DNA from: Chloroflexota bacterium
GTDB taxonomy: Bacteria > Chloroflexota > UBA11872
NCBI GenBank assembly: GCA_022824865.1
Contig: JAJDZD010000010.1
Location: 1 to 64,000 of the forward strand
DNA: 64,000 bases
Direction of reading: 5' to 3'
The notes under the pieces were generated by a model. That model saw nothing but the letters and a program-made list of their open reading frames with translations, ran no database searches and was not told where the DNA came from. Made by a program: the position numbers and the translations under genes. Each line of letters opens with the position of its first letter. Position 1 is the first letter of the stretch. Shown here one piece after another: positions 1-8,672 of this stretch.

Positions 1-1
1 T

Positions 2-1321
2 GGGCGGCTAGACGAGTGGGACGCGGTTCGGGCCAGCGTGTGGTCGGTGCGGACGGTGCTGTACGACCCGGACGACGGGCTGTTCAAGTGCTGGTACACG
101 GGGGCCGACCAGGAGCGCCTGCGCTGGCGGCGCATGGGCTACGCCTACAGCGAGGACGGCATCCGCTGGATCAAGCCGAAGCTGGGGCTCTTCGAGTTCA
201 ACGGGTCCACGGACAACAACATCTGTTGGGACATGCTGGGGGCGGTGATTCGCGATCCGACGGAACCCGACCTGGACCGGCGGTTCAAGATGGTCACGAA
301 AGATCTCGTAGGGAGTGGGCCGGCCCGTGCCGCCTATTCGCCAGACGGCATTCACTGGACCAAGGGGCCGAAAGTCGACCTGCCGGCGTTGGCGCACGGT
401 CCCGACATTGTGGTCCTGGCGCTGGACGAGCAGGCCACGGACCCAGATCGGCGCTACATCCTGATCTGGCAAGAGCGTGTGCCGGCCGCCAAACCAGGGC
501 CGGCAACGGTCCGGGGCAAGTTCATCGCCTACGGGCCAAGCATCGAGAAGTTCACGTCCAGTCCCGACAATCCGTTCCTTGATCCCAAGGACGGGCTGGA
601 GCAGGAGAACCACTTCCTGACGCTGGACCGCTATGGCAAGGGCTGGATTTCGGTGTACGAGTTCGGCTGGTACGTGCCCAACGGGCTCGGGGTGTTCGGA
701 CAGTACGCAGCGGACCTGCGGCTGGCCGTCAGCAAGGACGGCGAACACTTCTCGCGCATCTGCCTGACCGACAAAGTGGTCCCACGCGGCGAGCGGGGCA
801 CGTGGGACGCCGGATTCCTGGTGATTGGGGACCGGATCATCGTCAAGGACGACACGATCTACATCTACTACAGCGGACAGGGCGAGGACTGGAGCCTCTG
901 GCCGCCGGGCAACTATCCCAAAGAGTTCGGGGGCGGGAAGAGTGGGTCCGTTCGACTGACGCAGCTGGGCCTGGCGACCCTGCGGCTGGATGGGTTCACG
1001 TGCATGCAGACGGTAGACCGGGAGATCTCGGGATCGGTGGAGACGACGGCGCTGGAGATTGAGGCGGACACGCGGTTGACCGCGAACGTGGCCGAAGTGA
1101 TCGCGCGGCGGAGCTGGGTGGACGTGGATGTGCTGGACGCGGAGACGGGCGAGGTGATTCCGGGATTCAGCCGCGAGGACTGCGTGCCGCTGGCGGTCGA
1201 TAACGTGCGGGCGCGGGCTACCTGGCAGGGCATGGAACTCGGCGCCTGCGATCGGCGGCAGGTACGCCTGAGGTTCCACATTCATGGGGCGGCCCGGTTG
1301 CACGCCTATTCGCTGACGTAG
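2..1321 (+). CDS. Glycosidase-like five-bladed beta-propeller protein (5' partial)
   Basis: The reading frame is open to the first base, so the N-terminus lies outside the window; about 439 residues are visible. Repeated blades carry the pattern Y-S-x-D-G-I-x-W-x-K (for example YSEDGIRWIK and YSPDGIHWTK), typical of GH32/43/68-like propeller folds. The last ~95 residues form a separate predicted beta-sandwich (wDVDVLDAETGEVIPGF...C...ATWQG) shared with the propeller proteins at 6277 and 29136. No signal peptide can be judged. The substrate is unknown; a role in glycan recognition or hydrolysis is inferred from fold alone, and the classical GH32 catalytic motifs are not evident. Confidence 0.8.
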   Translation, partial: GRLDEWDAVRASVWSVRTVLYDPDDGLFKCWYTGADQERLRWRRMGYAYSEDGIRWIKPKLGLFEFNGSTDNNICWDMLGAVIRDPTEPDLDRRFKMVTKDLVGSGPARAAYSPDGIHWTKGPKVDLPALAHGPDIVVLALDEQATDPDRRYILIWQERVPAAKPGPATVRGKFIAYGPSIEKFTSSPDNPFLDPKDGLEQENHFLTLDRYGKGWISVYEFGWYVPNGLGVFGQYAADLRLAVSKDGEHFSRICLTDKVVPRGERGTWDAGFLVIGDRIIVKDDTIYIYYSGQGEDWSLWPPGNYPKEFGGGKSGSVRLTQLGLATLRLDGFTCMQTVDREISGSVETTALEIEADTRLTANVAEVIARRSWVDVDVLDAETGEVIPGFSREDCVPLAVDNVRARATWQGMELGACDRRQVRLRFHIHGAARLHAYSLT

Positions 1322-1428
1322 CGGGGTCGGTCGATCCGGATTCTTGCGGAATGCGCCCTGACCCGGATTGCGCGCCGGACGGTCTGACGGCCACGATGCG
1401 CGGAAGCGGAATCTCCAGGAGGACGGAC

Positions 1429-1830
1429 ATGGAACGTCAGTGCATCTCGTCAGGCAAGCCGACGGAGGCGGTGATCGGATATTCGCGAGCGGTTCGGGTG
1501 GGTCCGCACGTGTGGATCGCCGGAACGACGGGTCCGCTGCCGCCGGAGCATCCCGACGCGCCGGGGGACGCCTACGCGCAGGCGAAACACGCGATCGGGA
1601 TCATCGAGAAGGCGTTGGGCGAGGCGGGCGCGACGCTGGATGACGTGGTGCGGACAAGGGTGTTCCTGACCGACATCGACCGCGACGCGGACGCGGTGGG
1701 GCGAGCGCACCTGGAAGCGTTCGGCAATGCAATGCCGGCGTCGGCCTTCATTGGCTGCACGAGCCTGGTTGGCGGTGAGTCGGTGCTGGAGATTGAGGCG
1801 GACGCGTACGTGGACGACGGTTGCTGTTAG
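1429..1830 (+). CDS. RidA (YjgF/YER057c/UK114) family protein
   Basis: The 133-residue product matches the RidA family in length and motifs: the VWIAGTTG strand near the N-terminus, IIEKALGEAGATLDDVVRTRVFLTDI in the middle, and PASAFIGCTSLVGGESVLEIEADA at the end, corresponding to the family signature with its conserved E in the trimer-interface pocket. RidA proteins deaminate reactive enamine/imine intermediates released by PLP enzymes; some paralogues have other roles. The ATG is chosen because AGGAGG at 1417-1422 sits six bases upstream; the frame itself is open from about 1351. The usual substrate-binding Arg is present in VVRTRVF. Confidence 0.9.
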   Translation: MERQCISSGKPTEAVIGYSRAVRVGPHVWIAGTTGPLPPEHPDAPGDAYAQAKHAIGIIEKALGEAGATLDDVVRTRVFLTDIDRDADAVGRAHLEAFGNAMPASAFIGCTSLVGGESVLEIEADAYVDDGCC

Positions 1831-1876
1831 TTCCGCCAGGTCGTCGTTGCGCTCGCCAGGTGCGCAGTCCGAACGA

Positions 1877-2089
1877 CTAGCGTGCCGACGCCTTCTTATC
1901 GGGACTGCGGCCACGCTCGGAGCAGACCTTGTGGTACTCGTCCACCGAGTCCCTAAAGGCCTGACGCAGCTCCGCAACCGACGCGCCCTGGAACGTAATG
2001 ACGTCGCGAGTGTCAATCACGTCTCCGTGGAAGACGCCAGCGTCATAGTCGTACGAGACTGCGGCTCGATATCCGCCGTGATTCAACAT
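1877..2089 (-). pseudogene. hicB: Truncated orphan HicB-family antitoxin
   Basis: The 70 residues match the N-terminal HicB domain, a partial RNase H fold: YRAAVSYDYDAGVFHGDVI, then DVITFQGASVAELRQAFRDSVDEYHKVCSERG. HicB antitoxins normally continue into a ribbon-helix-helix or HTH DNA-binding domain of 30-60 residues. Here translation stops just after RSPDKKASAR, where that domain should begin. Another frame downstream on the same strand reads LVVRTAHLASATTTW, which looks like a decayed continuation. No HicA toxin is adjacent on either side (33 bp to the next gene). Probably a decaying or orphan antitoxin; a short stand-alone HicB is possible. Confidence 0.7.
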
Positions 2090-2122
2090 GGTCCAGTCTA
2101 TTCCAGGACCCAGCAGAATGGG

Positions 2123-2971
2123 CTAGGGCGCGCGCAGAATTACGTTCTCGGCGTCCAGTGCCCAGGTTTCGTGGTAGACGTGGGGGCGGGGTCGTTGGAG
2201 CTTGAGCGGCGTGGGCGGTGGGTTGTCGGGGTCCCAGAGTTCGAGCCGATCGCGGCCGCGGACCTGGTGGAACCATTCCTTTTCGCTTTCGGCCGGCTCG
2301 ATTTCGCGGCGGAGGATGAACTCGACGTAGTCGAATTCGCTCAAGGCAACCTCGGCCAGGAAGACGCGGTCGACGCCTTCGCCGTCCCAGGTGGCCATGT
2401 CGGGAAGGATGACCGGTCCGCAGCAGAGCTGGAATTTGCCGGAGTCGGGGTGGAGGTTCATGAGGCGGATGGGGAACTCGATGCGAACATCGAGTCCGGT
2501 GGTCTTGTCGCGGTAGGTGGTCTGGCCGTTGATGACCGCGCCGGCCTGGGTGGCGTCGTTGACCGCGTGGCCGTCGAGGAGACGGTCGGCGCCGGGGAGC
2601 GTGACGGGGCGGAAATCCATGTCCGCGTAGCGCTCGGGCCACGGCCTGCGGGCGACGGGCTCGGGGACGTCCGACAGACCCCGCGCGATCGGCACGCCGT
2701 GCTCGCGGGTAAAGACCGCCCGCCACTCGCCGCTGGGGATCATGAAGAACTGCTCGGTCGCGATGGTGAGCTCGGCGCGGCAGGGATAGTTGAGGTAGTG
2801 AGTGATCGACGATCCCGAATGATTGACGATGTCCATGGTCGAGTCGACCTGCATTCGCACGCGGTAGACGTCGCCAAGGTCGCCGACGAAACCGCCATCC
2901 CAGCGGTAATACGGATGGGGTTTCCTGGGATGGGTGGTCCAGGTGATGAAGGAGCGGGTGAAGTCGAGCAT
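2123..2971 (-). CDS. Hypothetical protein, 282 aa
   Basis: I do not recognise this family. The product is soluble, without a signal peptide or membrane segments, rich in aromatic and acidic residues, with a predicted beta-rich layout (many alternating strands such as DVYRVRMQVDSTMDIVNHSG and VRIEFPIRLMNLHPDSGKF). The start ATG at 2971 lies downstream of a weak GGAG-like sequence. It runs opposite to the ADP-ribosylglycohydrolase gene that begins 135 bp away, so both probably share a divergent promoter region. Codon usage resembles the neighbours, and no overlapping frame offers a better candidate. Confidence 0.65.
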   Translation of the reverse strand: MLDFTRSFITWTTHPRKPHPYYRWDGGFVGDLGDVYRVRMQVDSTMDIVNHSGSSITHYLNYPCRAELTIATEQFFMIPSGEWRAVFTREHGVPIARGLSDVPEPVARRPWPERYADMDFRPVTLPGADRLLDGHAVNDATQAGAVINGQTTYRDKTTGLDVRIEFPIRLMNLHPDSGKFQLCCGPVILPDMATWDGEGVDRVFLAEVALSEFDYVEFILRREIEPAESEKEWFHQVRGRDRLELWDPDNPPPTPLKLQRPRPHVYHETWALDAENVILRAP

Positions 2972-3106
2972 TTGACCGGCCTTGGTGGGGCGACGCGGCG
3001 GCGTTTCGGTGGCTCACAATACACTCGGCGAACGTCTGCGGATCGGCGCCCATCGTTCGGGACGCGGCGGCCGGGCCAAACCAGTCGGACCAGAGAGGAC
3101 GAGACC

Positions 3107-4120
3107 ATGAACGATTTGCGCGACAAGATCCTGGGCTGCCTGACCGGCGGGTTGCTGGGCGATGCGATGGGCGGGCCGGTTGAAGGGCTGCACTACGAGT
3201 TCATCCAGCAGCGCCACGGCGAAGTCACGGATCTGAAGGAGCACCGCGGTCTGCAGCCGGGGGCCGGGACGGACGACTCGGCGCTGAAGCACATGCTGTG
3301 CGAGGCGATCGCGCGGACGAACGGCAACGTGATGGCCTCGGACTGGGCGCAGGTGTGGCGCGAGCGCATGAACCCGTTCAAGTTCTATCCGCCGGTGGCC
3401 AGTTCCTTTTACAAGATTTCAATCGGCGGGGTCAGAGCCCGAGAGGCCGGCATCGGCAACATGATTTCCAACAGCACGGCGATGTGCATCTCGCCGATCG
3501 GCATCATCAACGCGGGCGACCCGCGCCGGGCCGTGCTGGAGGCTTACGAGGTCACCAGCCTGATTCATCGCGGCTCGCCGCAGGATGGCGCCCTGGCCAT
3601 GGCCGCCGCCACCGCCGCGGCCTTCGATCCGAACGCCAATGCCGAATCGGTCATAGAAGCGGCGGTCAGCAATCTGGACAGCGAAAGCGACGTGCCCGCG
3701 GCCATCGACACGGCGGTGAGCCTGGCGCGGTCGACTGGTGACTTTGCCGAGTTCCGCGCCGCCTACTACGCCGACCATCTGTGGGACTGGCCGCAGCAAC
3801 CCGAAGAGGGGCACAGCAACGCGGTGGACCCGCGCGAGTCGGCGTCCGTGGCGCTGGCCCTGCTGCTGCTGGCCGACGGCGACCCGAACGAGGTGGCGCT
3901 GATGTCCGCGAACTTTGGCCGCGACGCCGACTCCATCGGCGCCATGGGCGGTCCGGTGGCCGGGGCGATGGCCGGGGCCAGCGGCATTCGGCCCAAGTGG
4001 GCCGCGCAGGTGCAGGCCGCGACGCCGGTGAACCAGGATGAGTTGGCGGACATGCTGCTGGGGGTGCTTACAGCGCGGCTGAACGCTGACCGGGCGCGCA
4101 GCGAGATGCTTCTGGCCTAA
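3107..4120 (+). CDS. ADP-ribosylglycohydrolase family protein
   Basis: The 337-residue product shows the family fold. It begins with DKILGCLTGGLLGDAMGGPVEG, followed by the metal-binding GTDDSALK (TDD at residues 55-57) and the C-terminal FGRDADSIGAMGGPVAGA, which corresponds to the G-D-x-D-T/S metal ligand motif of DraG/ARH enzymes. Members hydrolyse ADP-ribose from proteins or small molecules using two Mg ions. The ATG at 3107 is preceded by GAGAGGACGAG; the frame is open much further upstream, but that extension runs antisense through the neighbouring gene and has no family similarity. Its substrate cannot be deduced here. Confidence 0.9.
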   Translation: MNDLRDKILGCLTGGLLGDAMGGPVEGLHYEFIQQRHGEVTDLKEHRGLQPGAGTDDSALKHMLCEAIARTNGNVMASDWAQVWRERMNPFKFYPPVASSFYKISIGGVRAREAGIGNMISNSTAMCISPIGIINAGDPRRAVLEAYEVTSLIHRGSPQDGALAMAAATAAAFDPNANAESVIEAAVSNLDSESDVPAAIDTAVSLARSTGDFAEFRAAYYADHLWDWPQQPEEGHSNAVDPRESASVALALLLLADGDPNEVALMSANFGRDADSIGAMGGPVAGAMAGASGIRPKWAAQVQAATPVNQDELADMLLGVLTARLNADRARSEMLLA

Positions 4121-4207
4121 GTACGAGGCGTCCGCCGTCTTCACTCGGCGACAGACAGTGGTCCTGACGTTCGCGTGGCTTTGCGGGTCGCCCTAAAGTA
4201 CGGAGCT

Positions 4208-5311
4208 ATGGCGACTCCCCGAGTTCCCACGCTCACGCGCTTCTTTCCGGCGCACGCTGAGTTACGGGCGCGGTTTGACCGCGAGGCGCGGCGGATGCCG
4301 GTGGATGTCAGCAGCCAGGCGGCCTTCGAGACTTGGCGGGGGGCGACGCGGCGGCATCTGTCCGCGATCACGGGCATGAACAGCCTGCGGCCCGCCGATC
4401 CGCAGCCGGTGGTCACCGAGTCGGTCCAGTGCGACGGTTACGTGCGGCAACGGATTGAGATTCATACGGAGCCGGGCGTGGTGATGCCCTTGTATGCGTT
4501 GCTGCCGGACGACCTGGAGGCTGGCGAGCGGCGGCCTGTCGTGATCGCGCCGCACGGGCACGGCAGCGGGGGCAAGAACATGACGGCCGGTCGGCGCGAC
4601 ATTCCGGCCGTGGCCGACGCCATCGATAAGTACAACGGCGCCTACGCGGAGCACTTTGCGCAGGCAGGGCTGATCGTGTTCGCGCCCGATGCCAGGGCCT
4701 TCGGGGAGCGGCGCGAGCCGGTGGGGCAGGCGAACGACGAAGACTCGTTCATGCGGTCGACCTGCACGCCGCTGAACAACGCGGCGATCTCGTTGGGCCA
4801 GACGGTGACCGGCATGTGGACCTGGGACCTGATGCGGCTGGTGGACTATGTGCAGTCGCGAGATGACTGCGATCCCGAGCGCATTGCGTGCGCGGGACTC
4901 AGCGGCGGTGGTCTGCAAACGCTGTGGCTGGCAGCGATGGACGACCGAATTTGCGCGGCGGTGGTGAGCGGCTACTTCTATGGGAACCGCGACTCGCTGC
5001 TGGACATCAACGACAACTGCGGCTGCAACTTCGTCCCCGGCCTCTGGCAGGCCGTGGACATGGGCGACCTGGGGGCGTTGATCGCGCCGCGTCCGCTGCT
5101 GGTGGAAACCGGCGACGAGGATCCGCTGAACGGCGCGCGCGGGCTGGACAACGTGTACGAGCAAGTGGCGATCACACGCGAGGCCTACGAGTTGCACGGC
5201 GCCGGCGACTGCCTGGTCCATGACGTGCAGCCGGGGGAGCACCGGTGGTACGGGGTAACTGCCGAGCCGTGGCTGGTGGAACTGTTGAGCGAGGCCGCTT
5301 CGACCGCATGA
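4208..5311 (+). CDS. Alpha/beta hydrolase (acetylxylan esterase / dienelactone hydrolase-like)
   Basis: This 367-residue protein has the alpha/beta-hydrolase hallmarks: the oxyanion strand VVIAPHGHGSGG, nucleophile elbow CAGLSGGG (Ser about residue 232), the acid in LLVETGDEDPLNG, and the His in QPGEHRWYG. Length and the long N-terminal cap resemble esterases of the Abhydrolase_7/AXE1 group. It lacks a signal peptide, so a cytoplasmic role is likely. The start at ATG 4208 is preferred over GTG 4175, although GGAG at 4202 sits unusually close; translation could be leaderless. It overlaps the next gene by ATGA, indicating translational coupling. Confidence 0.8.
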   Translation: MATPRVPTLTRFFPAHAELRARFDREARRMPVDVSSQAAFETWRGATRRHLSAITGMNSLRPADPQPVVTESVQCDGYVRQRIEIHTEPGVVMPLYALLPDDLEAGERRPVVIAPHGHGSGGKNMTAGRRDIPAVADAIDKYNGAYAEHFAQAGLIVFAPDARAFGERREPVGQANDEDSFMRSTCTPLNNAAISLGQTVTGMWTWDLMRLVDYVQSRDDCDPERIACAGLSGGGLQTLWLAAMDDRICAAVVSGYFYGNRDSLLDINDNCGCNFVPGLWQAVDMGDLGALIAPRPLLVETGDEDPLNGARGLDNVYEQVAITREAYELHGAGDCLVHDVQPGEHRWYGVTAEPWLVELLSEAASTA

Positions 5312-6246
5312 CGAGTGAACTCAGCACGGTGGCAATTGGCGAGATTCAAAGCAACGTTGAGGAACGAGGCATCGTCTACTTCGGAGACAACCTGCCGATC
5401 CTGCGAAAGATGGCGCCGCAATCTGTCGATCTCATCTACACGGATCCACCGTTCAACACAGGCAAGAAGCAGGCGCGGACGCAACTGCGTACAGTCCGAG
5501 ATCTCAGCGGTGACCGAACAGGGTTCAAGGGGCAACGGTATCGCTCAATCAAAGTCGCCTCACGCGCATTCGACGACGACTTTGACGACTACATGGCATT
5601 TCTGGAGCCTCGACTTGAAGAGGCACATCGCGTTCTTACTACGTCAGGTTCTCTGTATCTTCATCTCGACTATCGCGAGGTTCACTATGCCAAGGTCTTA
5701 CTCGATGGAATCTTTGGACGTGAGTGCTTTCTCAACGAGGTGATCTGGGCTTACGACTACGGTGCTCGAACTAAGAAGAAATGGCCAGCCAAGCACGACA
5801 ACATATTGGTTTATGTACGCGATCCAGAGCAGTATCTCTTTAACGTAGAGGAAGTCGAGCGCATTCCCTACATGGCCCCTGGACTGGTAGGGCCTGAGAA
5901 GGCAGCACGCGGAAAGCTCCCGACGGACACCTGGTGGCACACGATCGTTCCGACGAATGGGAGGGAACGCACGGGATATCCCACGCAAAAGCCACTCGGC
6001 ATCGTGCGCCGCATCGTCCAAGCATCATCCAGGCCTGGCGATATGGTGTTGGACTTTTTCGCTGGCAGCGGGACGCTCGGAGAGGCCGCTTACGAGCTTG
6101 GTCGGAGATTCGTGCTGGTTGACGACAACGAAGAAGCTGTTGCAGTCATGGCCAGGCGATTTGCCGAGATGGATGCCGTGAGGTTCGTTGGACTCGATGC
6201 AGGGCAAAACCAGCTCGTCGAGCGCCAAGGCCAGCTTCTTTCTTAG
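5308..6246 (+). CDS. Orphan DNA methyltransferase (DPPF, beta-class)
   Basis: The 312-residue protein carries the catalytic motif IV TDPPFNTG (DPPF at residues 46-49) before the SAM-binding motif I DFFAGSGT (251-256), with GYPTQKPL at 223-230. This order defines beta-class amino-methyltransferases acting on N6-adenine or N4-cytosine. The region between residues 60 and 210 would hold target recognition. The ATG overlaps the preceding hydrolase stop (ATGA). No restriction endonuclease, specificity subunit or Vsr gene is adjacent. The coding sequence is visibly poorer in GC and uses more A/T-ending codons than its neighbours, suggesting lateral acquisition. Confidence 0.9.
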   Translation: MTSELSTVAIGEIQSNVEERGIVYFGDNLPILRKMAPQSVDLIYTDPPFNTGKKQARTQLRTVRDLSGDRTGFKGQRYRSIKVASRAFDDDFDDYMAFLEPRLEEAHRVLTTSGSLYLHLDYREVHYAKVLLDGIFGRECFLNEVIWAYDYGARTKKKWPAKHDNILVYVRDPEQYLFNVEEVERIPYMAPGLVGPEKAARGKLPTDTWWHTIVPTNGRERTGYPTQKPLGIVRRIVQASSRPGDMVLDFFAGSGTLGEAAYELGRRFVLVDDNEEAVAVMARRFAEMDAVRFVGLDAGQNQLVERQGQLLS

Positions 6247-6276
6247 GTTGGTGTTGGTATCGCCGGAGTGGCAGGC

Positions 6277-7896
6277 GTGACCGGACTTGACTCCACCGAA
6301 CTGATCATCGGCGAGCGGCCGCAGTATTTCTTTGACAACGGGCTGATCGAAGAGATTCAGAACATCAGGCGCACGGTGCATGCGCCCAAGCAGCTTGAGC
6401 GGAATCCGGTGCTGCAGCTGGATCGGCCCTGGGAGCACTTCACCAACTTCGGGGCGGACGACTGGGCGTTGTGGCGAGACGACGATGGCGAGTTTCACTG
6501 TCTGTACACGGACATGGCACTGGACCGAGAGAAGCTGGCGCGCGAGGGCGGGACTTTGATCGACTGGCACGTCAGCCGCTTCCGGGTGATGTATGCATGG
6601 TCGGCGGACGGGCTGAACTGGGAAAAGCCAGCGATGGGCCTCGTGCACGAGGGCGGGCGCGACACCAACATCGTCCTTGGCAGCGAGACCTACGGGAACG
6701 TCTGGGGTCCGGCGGTTCTGGACGACCCACTGGAGCAGGATCCGGCGCGCCGCTACAAGATGCTCTACGAATTGGGCGCTCCTGGTTTCCGGGTAGCCGA
6801 CGAGACGCCGGGCGCCCACATCCGGCTGGCCTATTCGTCAGACGGGGTCCAGTGGACCTCTGCTGAGGAGATACCTACGTTTGGGTCCCTGGGAGATCGA
6901 CTCGGCGACACGATCTTCCCGACATTCGATCCGGATAGTGGCAGCTACCGCATCTTCACGCGCCACCCGCTGATGGAACTGGCGCCGCGCACGCGTCCGA
7001 CGCACGCGCCGATGGTTGGCGGGGCACCCAGCTTTGACGCGGTGACGGCCACGTCCAATCGGCGAGTAGTCCGCCGCATCTTCATGTGCGAGAGCCGCGA
7101 CTTCGTGAACTGGAACGAGCCGCGGCTGATCCTGGCGCCGGATCCCGTGTTGGACAACCTGGACGTGGCTTTCTACGGCATGCGGCCGTTCCGACTGAGC
7201 GGTCACTGGATTGGGTTCCTGGGCGTGTTCCACCAGGTGTCCAACACGTCGACGGTTGAACTGGTGCATAGCCGCGACGGGCGACGCTGGGAACGGCTGG
7301 CGCCGACGCATGACTGGATAGGGCTGGGCGAGCCGGGGAGCTGGTGCGCCAGCCAGATCGGGATTCCGCGCATCGTGGACGTTGGCGATGACGAGACGTG
7401 GGTGTACTTCGGCGGCGCGACTTCGCAGCACGACCTGTGGTACGCGGAGGACCAGGAGTCTTCGGAAGACTCGGCATCGCGGGCCGCGAGCGACCCTCGG
7501 TACGCGCTGGGCATCGGCAAGCTGCGGCGCAACGGGTTTGTCTCGGTTGGAGCCGGTTCGACGCGCGAGGGCATGGTGGCCACGCAGCCGTTCGTGTCGG
7601 AGGGCGACCGGCTGGTCGTTAATGCCGCGTGCGGGCCGGGCGGTTACCTGAAGGTGGAAGTTCGTGACGCGAGGGACCGGGTGCTGCCCGGACATGGACT
7701 GGACGACTGCGATGCGATTACCGGCGACAGCGTCAGCCACGCCGTCACCTGGCAGGGCGACGCCAATCTCCCGATACCGCCAGACGCGGATTCTGGAACG
7801 GTCTACACCCGATTCATCCCGCACCGGCGGCTGCGGTTCGTGGTGCGGAACGCAGAGTTGTATTCCTTCACCGTGGAGCGGTCGACCGACGGATAG
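6277..7896 (+). CDS. Glycosidase-like five-bladed beta-propeller protein
   Basis: A 539-residue protein with propeller blades of the type YAWSADGLNWEKP, YSSDGVQWTSA and HSRDGRRWERL, and a C-terminal beta-sandwich (GGYLKVEVRDARDRVLPG...DDCDAI...HAVTWQG...RLRFVVRNAELYSFTVE) shared with the proteins at window start and at 29136. No secretion signal is seen. GTG 6277 is chosen because GGAG at 6265-6268 is eight bases upstream; GTG 6268 overlaps that site. A second, degenerate copy of its last ~35 codons lies 700 bp downstream at 8551-8667. Its function is inferred from fold only. Confidence 0.8.
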   Translation: MTGLDSTELIIGERPQYFFDNGLIEEIQNIRRTVHAPKQLERNPVLQLDRPWEHFTNFGADDWALWRDDDGEFHCLYTDMALDREKLAREGGTLIDWHVSRFRVMYAWSADGLNWEKPAMGLVHEGGRDTNIVLGSETYGNVWGPAVLDDPLEQDPARRYKMLYELGAPGFRVADETPGAHIRLAYSSDGVQWTSAEEIPTFGSLGDRLGDTIFPTFDPDSGSYRIFTRHPLMELAPRTRPTHAPMVGGAPSFDAVTATSNRRVVRRIFMCESRDFVNWNEPRLILAPDPVLDNLDVAFYGMRPFRLSGHWIGFLGVFHQVSNTSTVELVHSRDGRRWERLAPTHDWIGLGEPGSWCASQIGIPRIVDVGDDETWVYFGGATSQHDLWYAEDQESSEDSASRAASDPRYALGIGKLRRNGFVSVGAGSTREGMVATQPFVSEGDRLVVNAACGPGGYLKVEVRDARDRVLPGHGLDDCDAITGDSVSHAVTWQGDANLPIPPDADSGTVYTRFIPHRRLRFVVRNAELYSFTVERSTDG

Positions 7897-7937
7897 TCAG
7901 CCCAACCCAGAGAACCGCTTGCCCGGCCCAGGCTTCT

Positions 7938-8177
7938 TCAGGCGCCGACGAACCGAACGATTAATCCGGTAATGGTTGCCGCGGCCGTTACCGAACCCAG
8001 CACGGCAATCACCATCCAGCGGGTCAAGCTGTGGAGGTCGGCCTTCCATTCAGCTCGCGAGGCCTGGATCTCGGCTCTCAACGACTGAATGTCGGCCTTA
8101 GTGGCGAAGGTCGGGAGCGCGGTCTCAATAGCGGTTAGCCGCCGCTCAATTTCAATGGCGGTCAAGTCCACCGTCAT
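7938..8177 (-). CDS. Small coiled-coil membrane-anchored protein, copy 1
   Basis: The 79-residue protein begins MTVDLTAIE, continues with a charged heptad-like helix (about residues 8-45, ATKADIQSLRAEIQASRAEW) and ends with one transmembrane helix (about residues 53-77, rich in V, I, A, T). It resembles DUF1640/XhlA-like coiled-coil tail-anchored proteins in layout, although no family can be named confidently. AGGAAAAA precedes the ATG. It is a near copy of the protein at 8269-8472, with nearly identical last 35 residues, so the pair arose by local duplication. Their role is unknown. Confidence 0.7.
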   Translation of the reverse strand: MTVDLTAIEIERRLTAIETALPTFATKADIQSLRAEIQASRAEWKADLHSLTRWMVIAVLGSVTAAATITGLIVRFVGA

Positions 8178-8492
8178 CCGGTTTTTCCTTTCCCGCCCAT
8201 GATTGCTTCAGGCTCAGCGTAGCGCCCGATCTGGAGATCCCGCCTTGCACCAGCCCTGCCACGACGCCTCAGGCGCCGATGAATCGAACGATCAATCCAG
8301 TTATGGTGGCCGCGGCCGTTACCGATCCCAGCACCGCAATCACCATCCAGCGGGTCAGGCTGTGGAGGTCGGCCTTCCATTCGGCGCGGGCGGCCTCAAG
8401 GTCGGCTTTGGTTGCCAACGTCGGAAGCATGGTTTCCAGCGTGGTCTCAATGGCGGTCAAGTCCACCGTCATACGGTTTTCCCTCTACCGCC
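7950..8492. repeat. Tandem direct duplication of the small membrane-protein gene
   Basis: About 7950-8197 and 8275-8492 align closely (for example AACCGAACGATTAATCC against AATCGAACGATCAATCC, and the block around CACCATCCAGCGGGTCAA/CAGG). Both include the gene and its ribosome binding site. The units are separated by roughly 80 bp without clear similarity. Confidence 0.75.
8269..8472 (-). CDS. Small coiled-coil membrane-anchored protein, copy 2
   Basis: A 67-residue paralogue of the protein 91 bp further along the minus strand. It starts MTVDLTAIETTLETML and shares ADLHSLTRWMVIAVLGSV and the C-terminal transmembrane helix, differing by a shorter coiled-coil arm (about 12 residues fewer). AGGGA is located upstream of the ATG, like the other copy. 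The conservation of both protein ends with a variable-length helix suggests both copies are under selection. Function is not recognised. Confidence 0.7.
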   Translation of the reverse strand: MTVDLTAIETTLETMLPTLATKADLEAARAEWKADLHSLTRWMVIAVLGSVTAAATITGLIVRFIGA

Positions 8493-8550
8493 CATGGTTG
8501 TTCCTGGAACAGTCTATCGCTTGGCGCGGAGACAGTTCTTTGCCGCGAGT

Positions 8551-8667
8551 CAATGCGCCAACTCCGGTGCCCCTTACACTCGTTTCATTGCTATCCGGAG
8601 GCTGAGGTTCGTCGTGCGAAATGCAGAGACGCTTGTTTTCGCCACTGAGCCGTCGCTCGGCCGGTAG
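8551..8667 (+). pseudogene. Detached 3' fragment of a propeller-protein gene
   Basis: In one frame this stretch reads NSGAPYTRFIAIRRLRF, then VVRNAETLVFATEPS, and a stop at 8665-8667. It aligns with the end of the 6277-7896 protein (DSGTVYTRFIPHRRLRF, VVRNAELYSFTVERS). Nothing upstream in the frame resembles the rest of that family and no start signal is visible. It is a leftover of a duplication or recombination that also produced the paired small membrane-protein genes. Confidence 0.75.
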
Positions 8668-8672
8668 CAGAA

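Noticed and set aside
1727-3106. Long plus-strand open frame preceding the ADP-ribosylglycohydrolase start
   Set aside because: It runs antisense through the 2123-2971 gene and the HicB remnant, has no family similarity, and a proper start with upstream purine-rich sequence exists at 3107.
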